NCBI RefSeq assembly: GCF_004403065.1
Contig: NZ_SOHA01000034.1
Coordinates: 1 to 64,000 of the forward strand
Length of the DNA stretch: 64,000 nucleotides
Source of the DNA: Cryobacterium cryoconiti
GTDB lineage: Bacteria > Actinomycetota > Actinomycetes > Actinomycetales > Microbacteriaceae
Reading direction: 5' to 3'
In this document: in pieces, positions 55,633 through 64,000 of the stretch
Position numbering within the stretch: the first letter of the stretch is position 1
Layout: every line of letters starts with the position of its first letter
Program-made: the position numbers and the translations under genes
Notes under the pieces: generated by a model
The model's database searches: none
The model's input: only the letters and a program-made list of their open reading frames with translations
What the model was told of the DNA's origin: nothing

Positions 55633-57453
55633 TTATTCCTCTTCCCAGGTCGGTGCGTGGTCTTTCGCATACTGCACATAGCTGTTGCTGACGCCCTGCG
55701 GCACCATCGGCCAGACCATGGCGTCCCGGCTCACGATGAAGTCGATCACCACGGGACGGTCATTGGTCGCCAGCGCGAGCTTGATGGCGTCGTCGACCTG
55801 GTCGGGACTGGTGACCCGGATGGCGAGAGCGCCGTAGGCCTCCGCCAGCTTCACGAAGTCCGGCACCATCGCGGATCCGTGGCCGGTGTGCAGGTCGGTG
55901 AAGGAGTGCCGTCCGTCGTAGAACAGCGTCTGCCACTGCCGCACCATGCCCAGCGAGGAGTTGTTGATGACGGCGACCTTGATCGGGATGTTGTTGATCG
56001 TGCAGGTGGCCAGTTCCTGGTTGGTCATCTGGAAACATCCGTCGCCGTCGATCGACCAGACGACCCGGTCGGGCTCGGCCACCTTGGCGCCCATCGCGGC
56101 GGGAATGGAGTAGCCCATCGTGCCCGCTCCCCCGGAGTTCAACCAGGAATTGGGCCGCTCATACTTGATGAACTGGGCCGCCCACATCTGGTGCTGGCCG
56201 ACGCCGGCCGCGTAGACGGCTTCCGGCCCGGTCAACTCACCGATGCGCTGGATCACGAACTGCGGGCTCATCAGGCCGTCCGTCGGCTCGGAGTAGCCGA
56301 GCGGGAATTCCTCGCGCAGACCCTTCAGGTAGGTCCACCAGGCGCTGATATCGGGCGTCGTCGTGGTCACCGCGGCCGCGTAGGCCACGGTGAGGTCAGC
56401 GATGACCTCCTTGGCGTCACCGACGATGGGAACGTCGGCGGCGCGAATCTTGCCGATCTCCGCGGGGTCGATGTCGACGTGAACGATGGAGGCGTGCGGC
56501 GCGAACTCGGAGACCTTGCCGGTGACGCGGTCGTCGAAGCGGGAGCCGAGGGCGATGATCAGGTCGGCTTCCTGCAGCGCGAGCACCGCGGACACCGTGC
56601 CGTGCATGCCGGGCATGCCCAGGTGCTGGTCGTGCGAGTCGGGGAACGCACCGCGCGCCATCAGTGTGGTGACGACGGGCGTGTTGCTGAGTTCGGCGAA
56701 CGCGAGCAGTTCCTCCGACGCGCGGGCACGGATGACGCCGCCGCCCACGTAGAGAACGGGCTTCTTGGCCTCGGCGAGCAACTGGGCCGCGGCCAGCACC
56801 TGCTTGCCGTGGGCCTTGGTGACCGGCCGGTAGCCGGGCAGGTCGAGCTTGGGCGGCCAGATGAAGGGGGCGCTCTTCTGCTGGGCGTCCTTGGTGATGT
56901 CCACCAGCACCGGGCCGGGCCGGCCGGTGGAGGCGATCAGGTGCGCCGACGCGATGGCCGCGGGGATGTCCTCGGGGCGCTTGACCAGGAAGGAATGCTT
57001 CGTGATCGGCATGGTGATGCCGACGATGTCGGCCTCCTGGAAGGCATCCGTGCCCATCAGCGTGGAGAAGACCTGGCCGGTGATGCAGAGGATCGGGACC
57101 GAATCCATGTAGGCGTCGGCGATGGCCGTGACCAGGTTGGTGGCGCCGGGGCCGGACGTGGCGATGGCCACTCCGACGCGGTTGCTCGCCGAGGCATAGC
57201 CTTCCGCGGCGTGGCCGGCACCCTGCTCGTGGCGCACCAGGATGTGGCGGATGCCGGTCTGGCTCATCAGCTCGTCATAGAGCGGGATGACGGCGCCGCC
57301 CGGAAGCCCGAAGACGTCCGTGACGCCCAGGAGCTCCAGCGACCTGATGATCGCGCCGGAACCGGTGAGGATCTCGGGCGTACCGGAGTCTGGTGCCGAA
57401 ACAGGCGCGGCAGGTGAGGGCGACGGTGATGGCACGGGGGTTTCCGCGGTCAT
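55633..57453 (-). CDS. ilvB: Acetolactate synthase large (catalytic) subunit
   Basis: The 606-aa ThDP enzyme condenses pyruvate with pyruvate or 2-ketobutyrate. The catalytic Glu lies in [15 protein letters not shown] (about 75-90), the FAD region in the middle domain, and the ThDP motif is [18 protein letters not shown] near 450 with [14 protein letters not shown]. The first 25 residues are a Pro/Ser-rich extension. It lies 37 nt downstream of ilvD, too close for a separate attenuator. Confidence 0.97.
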   Translation of the reverse strand: MTAETPVPSPSPSPAAPVSAPDSGTPEILTGSGAIIRSLELLGVTDVFGLPGGAVIPLYDELMSQTGIRHILVRHEQGAGHAAEGYASASNRVGVAIATSGPGATNLVTAIADAYMDSVPILCITGQVFSTLMGTDAFQEADIVGITMPITKHSFLVKRPEDIPAAIASAHLIASTGRPGPVLVDITKDAQQKSAPFIWPPKLDLPGYRPVTKAHGKQVLAAAQLLAEAKKPVLYVGGGVIRARASEELLAFAELSNTPVVTTLMARGAFPDSHDQHLGMPGMHGTVSAVLALQEADLIIALGSRFDDRVTGKVSEFAPHASIVHVDIDPAEIGKIRAADVPIVGDAKEVIADLTVAYAAAVTTTTPDISAWWTYLKGLREEFPLGYSEPTDGLMSPQFVIQRIGELTGPEAVYAAGVGQHQMWAAQFIKYERPNSWLNSGGAGTMGYSIPAAMGAKVAEPDRVVWSIDGDGCFQMTNQELATCTINNIPIKVAVINNSSLGMVRQWQTLFYDGRHSFTDLHTGHGSAMVPDFVKLAEAYGALAIRVTSPDQVDDAIKLALATNDRPVVIDFIVSRDAMVWPMVPQGVSNSYVQYAKDHAPTWEEE

Positions 57454-57490
57454 GTGATCAGTTCCCTAGTTCGATGACGATTGGTGTGTG

Positions 57491-59185
57491 CTAGCCCGTG
57501 ACGGCGCCGACGGCCGCAGACTGGACAAGCTTCGAATACTTTGCGAGAACGCCTCGGGTGTAGCGCGGAGGCAGAGGTGCCCAGCCAACACTCCGGGCGG
57601 CCAGCTCATCAGGGTCGACCAGTAGGTCGAGCGTGCGAGCTGCGATATCGACCCGTATCAGATCACCATCGCGCACGAAGGCGATTGGACCTGCGTCCAC
57701 CGCTTCGGGTGCTATATGGCCGATGCACAGTCCGGTTGTGCCGCCTGAGAATCGACCGTCCGTTAAGAGTAGTACATCCGCGCCGAGCCCGGCGCCCTTG
57801 ATGGCCGCGGTGATCGAGAGCATCTCCCGCATTCCGGGACCGCCCTTGGGTCCCTCGTAGCGGATGACGACGACGTCGCCCTTCTGGATCTCCCCCGCGG
57901 TGAGCGCATCCATGGCGCCGCGCTCACGTTCGAACACGCGTGCGGGGCCCTCGAACACGTCGGAGTCGAAGCCGGCGGTCTTGACGACGGCACCCTCGGG
58001 CGCGATCGAACCCTTGAGGATGGTGATTCCGCCGTTGACGTGGATGGGATTGTCGAGGGTGCGCAGTACCGTGCCGTCGAGATCGGGCGGATCGATCTCG
58101 GCGAGGTTCTCGGCCACGGTCTTGCCGGTCACGGTGAGCGCGTCACCGTGGATGAGGCCGGCCTCGAGCAGGGCCCGCATCACGGCCGGGACGCCGCCGT
58201 GACGGTCGACGTCGTTCATGACGTACTTGCCGAACGGCTTCAGGTCGCCGATGTGCGGCACCTTGTCGCCGATCCGGTTGAAGTCGTCCAGGGTGAGTTC
58301 GACCTCGGCCTCGTTCGCGATGGCCAGCAGGTGCAGCACCACGTTGGTGGACCCGCCGAACGCCATCGCCACGGCGATCGCGTTCTCGAAGGCCTTGCGG
58401 GTCAGGATGTCCCGGGCCGTGATCCCGAGACGCAGCAGGTTGACGACGGCCTCGCCGGAGCGGTGCGCGTAGTAGTCGCGGCGGCGGTCGGCGGAGGCCG
58501 GTGACGCGGAGCCGGGCAGGCTCATGCCGAGGGCCTCGGCCACGCTGGCCATCGTGTTCGCGGTGTACATGCCGCCGCAGGCACCCTCGCCGGGGGCGAA
58601 GGCGCACTCGATGCGCTTGGCGTCGGCTGCGGACATCCGCCCGGCCTTGACGGCGCCGACCGCTTCAAAGGAGTCGATGATGGTGATGTCTTTTTCGGTG
58701 CCGTCGGAGAGCTTGACCCAGCCGGGGGCGATCGAGCCGGCGTAGAGGAAGACGCTGGCGAGATCGAGGCGGGCCGCGGCCATCAGCATGCCGGGGAGCG
58801 ACTTGTCGCAGCCGGCGAGCAACACGGAGCCGTCGAGGCGCTCGGCCTGCATGACGACCTCGACCGAGTCCGCGATGACCTCACGGGAGACGAGGGAGAA
58901 GTGCATACCCTCATGGCCCATCGAGATGCCGTCGGAGACGGAGATGGTGCCGAACTGCAGCGGGTAACCGCCGCCGCCGTGCACACCTTCCTTGGCGGCT
59001 TGCGCCAGGCGGTCCAGGGAGAGGTTGCAGGGCGTGATCTCGTTCCACGAACTGGCGATGCCGATCTGGGGCTTTTCCCAGTCCGCGTCTCCCATACCCA
59101 CGGCCCGGAGCATCCCACGCGAGGTGGTGGCTTCGATTCCGTCGGTGACGTCGCGGCTGCGCGGCTTCATGTCGATCTCAGTCAT
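57491..59185 (-). CDS. ilvD: Dihydroxy-acid dehydratase
   Basis: The 564-aa iron-sulfur enzyme dehydrates the IlvC products to keto acids. Cluster/metal motifs are [20 protein letters not shown] (about 123-142) and [16 protein letters not shown] (about 195-210), with an N-terminal [32 protein letters not shown] marks the C-terminal domain. It leads ilvD-ilvB-ilvN-ilvC on the minus strand. Confidence 0.97.
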   Translation of the reverse strand: MTEIDMKPRSRDVTDGIEATTSRGMLRAVGMGDADWEKPQIGIASSWNEITPCNLSLDRLAQAAKEGVHGGGGYPLQFGTISVSDGISMGHEGMHFSLVSREVIADSVEVVMQAERLDGSVLLAGCDKSLPGMLMAAARLDLASVFLYAGSIAPGWVKLSDGTEKDITIIDSFEAVGAVKAGRMSAADAKRIECAFAPGEGACGGMYTANTMASVAEALGMSLPGSASPASADRRRDYYAHRSGEAVVNLLRLGITARDILTRKAFENAIAVAMAFGGSTNVVLHLLAIANEAEVELTLDDFNRIGDKVPHIGDLKPFGKYVMNDVDRHGGVPAVMRALLEAGLIHGDALTVTGKTVAENLAEIDPPDLDGTVLRTLDNPIHVNGGITILKGSIAPEGAVVKTAGFDSDVFEGPARVFERERGAMDALTAGEIQKGDVVVIRYEGPKGGPGMREMLSITAAIKGAGLGADVLLLTDGRFSGGTTGLCIGHIAPEAVDAGPIAFVRDGDLIRVDIAARTLDLLVDPDELAARSVGWAPLPPRYTRGVLAKYSKLVQSAAVGAVTG

Positions 59186-59231
59186 GCACTGAGTCTAGAA
59201 CGTCCGCTGAGGGAGGACCGCCGTTCGGGGC

Positions 59232-61424
<2,193 letters not shown>

Positions 61425-61720
61425 AACCAGTGAGTAGGTCGGGCTCGTGCCGGCGGATGCCGTTGTCTCGGCTGCAGAAGTAATGGGTTCATCCGTTCCG
61501 GCGAGCGCTGAGCGCGACCACCTTGCTGGACTCCAAGGTTATCAGCGAGCCGGAATCCGGTGCCGGAGCGGCCTTTCGGACACGGTCGATCGGCATGGTG
61601 ACAACTTTGAGGTAACGCGCGTATTTTGGCGTGTGAATCGTGTCCCGTCGTGTCCCCTCCTCATCGGTTGTGTCACGTGACGGCTCGACCCCGGAGACCT
61701 GTTCGATCAAAGGCGGACCC

Positions 61721-62344
61721 ATGGACCTGAGTTTTCTGCTGAGCTGGGTGTTGATCGCGCTCGCGACCATCAGCCTCGTTGTCTTCGTCTCGTTCTTCCT
61801 GGTGGTGCGGGCGGTGTACAAGCGCCTTCGCCGCAGCCGCGCTCTCTCCGGCGCGGTGCTGCGTTCTCGCACCCGCCTCAGCTGGGGCCCACAGCACGAG
61901 GTTCTGAAGCTGCAGTTGCGGCTGACGGAATCCCTCGCCAGCGGTCAGGCGGCCGTCGACCTGGCCCGGCAGAGTGCTGGTCCGCTCGGCGAGCTTCCCC
62001 GACTCTTTCGTCGGATCCAGAGTGAAGGCGTCAGTGTGCAATCGCAGTTGCGGCTGCTGACGAGCGAGACCGATCCCGTGGCGCTCGCCGAGGCGATCCC
62101 GGTGGCGGGCCGCCGCGTCGACCGGGTGACCGGGCTGGTGCGCCGTCTCCGCTCCGCGGTCTCCGCCGGCCTCGGGAACCTCACCGATGACAGCCTGACG
62201 ACGCTGCACTCTGATGTCGAGCATGAGGTTGCAGCACTCCGAGCCGGAGTCGAGGAGTTGCGCTCCCTCAACGGCCGCGACGATTCACCCCCGGCGCGTC
62301 GGCCCGTCCCCGTGCACCACCTCAGTAGGAAGAGTGAATCATGA
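61721..62344 (+). CDS. Membrane-anchored helical protein upstream of PspA
   Basis: The 207-aa protein has one N-terminal membrane helix (about residues 5-30, LLSWVLIALATISLVVFVSFF) followed by a basic stretch and a long, mainly helical cytoplasmic part. AAGGCGG lies 5 nt before the ATG. It overlaps the PspA gene by 4 nt (ATGA), so it may anchor PspA to the membrane or regulate it. No family is recognised. Confidence 0.78.
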   Translation: MDLSFLLSWVLIALATISLVVFVSFFLVVRAVYKRLRRSRALSGAVLRSRTRLSWGPQHEVLKLQLRLTESLASGQAAVDLARQSAGPLGELPRLFRRIQSEGVSVQSQLRLLTSETDPVALAEAIPVAGRRVDRVTGLVRRLRSAVSAGLGNLTDDSLTTLHSDVEHEVAALRAGVEELRSLNGRDDSPPARRPVPVHHLSRKSES

Positions 62345-63123
62345 GCCTCACCTCGCGGCTGCGGGTCATCCTCCGCAGCAAGTCCAACCGCGCTCTAACC
62401 CGGATGGAGGACCCTCGCGAGGCGCTTGACGACAGTTATGAGCAGCAGGTGCGGATGCTCCAGCAGGTGCGCCAGGGCCTGGCCGAGGTTGCCACGGCGA
62501 AGAAGCGGATCGAACTGCAGGGGCAGGATATGGGTGGTCGCTACCAGCGGCTGGCCGACCAGGCCCAGGAAGCGCTCAACCAGGGCAGGGAAGACCTGGC
62601 CCGCACGGCGCTGGAACGCCGCTCGCTCCTCGAGGGCCAGGTGGCCGGGATCCGGGAGCAGTACCTGGCATTGGCACAGCAGCAGGCGCAACTGCAGGAC
62701 AACGAGCGCCGTCTCGCCGAACGGATCGCCGCCTTCCGCACAGAGAAGGAAACGATGAAGGCCACCTACGCCGCCTCTGAGGCGCGGGTGAAGGCCAACG
62801 AGGCCGCGGCCGGGCTCGGCTCCGAGATGACCGACGCCGGTGCCGGCCTGGATCGGGCCAGGGACAGGGTCGCCCAGATGCAGGCCCGCGCTGCCGCCAC
62901 CGACGAGTTGCTCTCCAGCGGCGCTCTGAACGATGCCACGGCACCGCCCGACGCGGACCTTGAACGGCAGCTATCGGCCGGTGCGACGAAAGCGGATGTC
63001 GACCGCCAGCTTCACGCACTGAAGGAGGCCCGTGCCGCCGCCGGGGATCGCACCCCGGGCACCCACGCCCGGGGAGGAAGCGACGGCTGGCTGAGCATCG
63101 GCGAGACCCCGACCACCCCCTAG
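62341..63123 (+). CDS. PspA/IM30-family membrane stress protein
   Basis: The 260-aa protein is an extended coiled coil. The N-terminus MSLTSRLRVILRSKSNRALTRMEDPREALDDSYEQQ matches PspA/IM30, including the DP motif and amphipathic helix. These proteins form membrane-bound ESCRT-III-like scaffolds and protect against membrane stress. A C-terminal 30-residue Gly/Thr/Pro tail is unusual. It is coupled to the upstream membrane-anchored protein. Confidence 0.9.
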   Translation: MSLTSRLRVILRSKSNRALTRMEDPREALDDSYEQQVRMLQQVRQGLAEVATAKKRIELQGQDMGGRYQRLADQAQEALNQGREDLARTALERRSLLEGQVAGIREQYLALAQQQAQLQDNERRLAERIAAFRTEKETMKATYAASEARVKANEAAAGLGSEMTDAGAGLDRARDRVAQMQARAAATDELLSSGALNDATAPPDADLERQLSAGATKADVDRQLHALKEARAAAGDRTPGTHARGGSDGWLSIGETPTTP

Positions 63124-63167
63124 CCCCAGCCCCGCACGGTCGGGGTGAGGCGTTCGGGGCGCAGCAC

Positions 63168-64000
63168 TCAGCCGCGCACCTGCGCCAGCCCGAAGGAGCG
63201 GGCGCCGCGCCGCCTCGCGACGGTCGCGTAGGAGGCGAGCACGCTCACCAGCGCGAAGATCACCAGGATGGCCGCGGGCCCTCCGGCGCCGCCGGCGCTG
63301 CCGGAGACGATGGCCTGCATGCCCTCCACGGCCCAGGTCAGCGGCAGGTACGGGCTGATCAGCTGGAACGGCGCGGACACCAGCTCGATCGGGTAGAGCC
63401 CGCCCACCGCCGTGAGCTGCAATGCGAGCAGCACCAGGGAGACCACGATGCCGACCCGGCCGAAGGCGGCCGTGAGGAAGTGGTGCACCGCCGCGAACAC
63501 GAAGGCGAGGAACACCGCGAAGGCCAGCGTGGCCGGCAGCAGCGACCACGCCACCCCCAGGGTGCTGTGCAGCAGCAGGACCACGACCGCGGCCTGGGCG
63601 GCGGCGATTCCGAACGCGCGACCGAGACTGCGCACTACGAGGCCGCCAGTGGACGCGGTCGATGCCAGGGCGATGGCGGACAGCGGCTTCATGACCAGGA
63701 AGATGGCCAGTGCACCGATCCAGAGCCCGATCGGCACGAAGACCATCCCGATCACCGGGCCGATCGACGCGAACGCGTTGTCACGCTCCGCGCTGATGCC
63801 CACGGGTTCGGAGACCACCGCCGAGGTCAGGGCCGGGTCGGTGTCGGTGAGCGGGGCCGCACCGTCGGCGCCCTCCTGCAGACCGCTGGCCAGGTCGGCC
63901 GCACCCGTTTCGAGCTGGCGGGCGCCCGCGGCGGCATCCGTTGTCCCGGTGGCCAGCTGCGAGAGGCCGGTGGAGATTCCCGCGACCCCGGTGGCGAGGT
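63168..64000 (-). CDS. YhgE/Pip-family membrane protein (C-terminal part)
   Basis: The frame runs off the right edge; about 277 codons are visible. The visible N-terminal part has heptads such as SQLATGTTDAAAGARQLETG, the central repeat of YhgE/Pip proteins. Six hydrophobic segments follow, including GPVIGMVFVPIGLWIGALAIF and a late LPLTWAVEGMQAI, like ABC-2-type permease domains. Related proteins include phage infection protein and type VII secretion accessory proteins. The heptads recall the stand-alone heptad protein at 4699-6369. Confidence 0.85.
   Translation of the reverse strand, partial: LATGVAGISTGLSQLATGTTDAAAGARQLETGAADLASGLQEGADGAAPLTDTDPALTSAVVSEPVGISAERDNAFASIGPVIGMVFVPIGLWIGALAIFLVMKPLSAIALASTASTGGLVVRSLGRAFGIAAAQAAVVVLLLHSTLGVAWSLLPATLAFAVFLAFVFAAVHHFLTAAFGRVGIVVSLVLLALQLTAVGGLYPIELVSAPFQLISPYLPLTWAVEGMQAIVSGSAGGAGGPAAILVIFALVSVLASYATVARRRGARSFGLAQVRG

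Noticed and set aside
57454-59231. Leader-peptide attenuator or T-box before ilvB or ilvD
   Set aside because: The gaps are only 37 and 46 nt and contain no leader peptide or T-box core.

Overview
The window is 64 kb of high-GC chromosome. Gene content, GTG/ATG usage, strong GGAGG-type ribosome sites and the gene order gltX - FAH hydrolase - ilvE - leuB - serA - ilvC/N/B/D point to an actinobacterium, most likely Microbacteriaceae (Cryobacterium or a relative). The taxon is inferred from gene order and family membership, not from a marker gene. Two tRNA genes (Glu-CTC and Gln-CTG) are present; there are no rRNA genes, CRISPR arrays or insertion sequences.

Layout. 1-4.4 kb: an FHA-neighbour-type protein cut by the window edge, a PP2C phosphatase, TerC, tRNA-Glu, a lipid kinase and a metallo-beta-lactamase-fold hydrolase. 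4.7-8.5 kb: a membrane-anchored protein made of 69 in-register heptads, followed by a MacB-like ABC transporter. 8.8-13.1 kb: an alanine catabolism module (ald, an AdeR/PucR-type activator, cycA) whose two upstream regions share one palindrome. 13.4-18.6 kb: a LolA-like/ABC operon and small genes, ending in a serine beta-lactamase-fold protein. 18.7-35.7 kb: a 17-kb integrative island. 35.7-63 kb: core genes (gltX, branched-chain amino acid and serine synthesis, trehalose synthesis, PspA) interleaved with small accessory transport and redox units. The window ends inside a YhgE/Pip-type membrane protein.

The island is the main accessory feature. It is bounded by a 35-bp exact direct repeat of the 3' half of tRNA-Gln. 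The intact tRNA lies next to the excisionase and integrase genes; the displaced tRNA tail lies 17 kb away, still followed by the tRNA's original terminator. Inside are an ABC exporter, a CE7 acetyl esterase, a LacI regulator, a complete sugar ABC importer, a GH2 beta-mannosidase, a GH113 beta-mannanase-like enzyme and a BadF-type sugar kinase. The last six plus-strand genes form one tightly packed operon. A stand-alone AIPR (abortive infection) protein sits next to the integrase. The genes suggest uptake of intact, possibly acetylated, manno-oligosaccharides, their cleavage in the cytoplasm, and phosphorylation of the products. No conjugation genes are visible.

In the core half, ilvD-ilvB-ilvN-ilvC, serA and leuB-ilvE-FAH all run on the minus strand and supply branched-chain amino acid and serine synthesis. 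Accessory units carry clear operators: paired TetR boxes upstream of an MFS exporter and a LysR dyad between a regulator and a PLP enzyme. Several intergenic regions hold long palindromes; two of these share a core and may belong to a repeat family. The otsA/otsB fusion has no conventional start codon in frame, which suggests a one-base indel at its 5' end.
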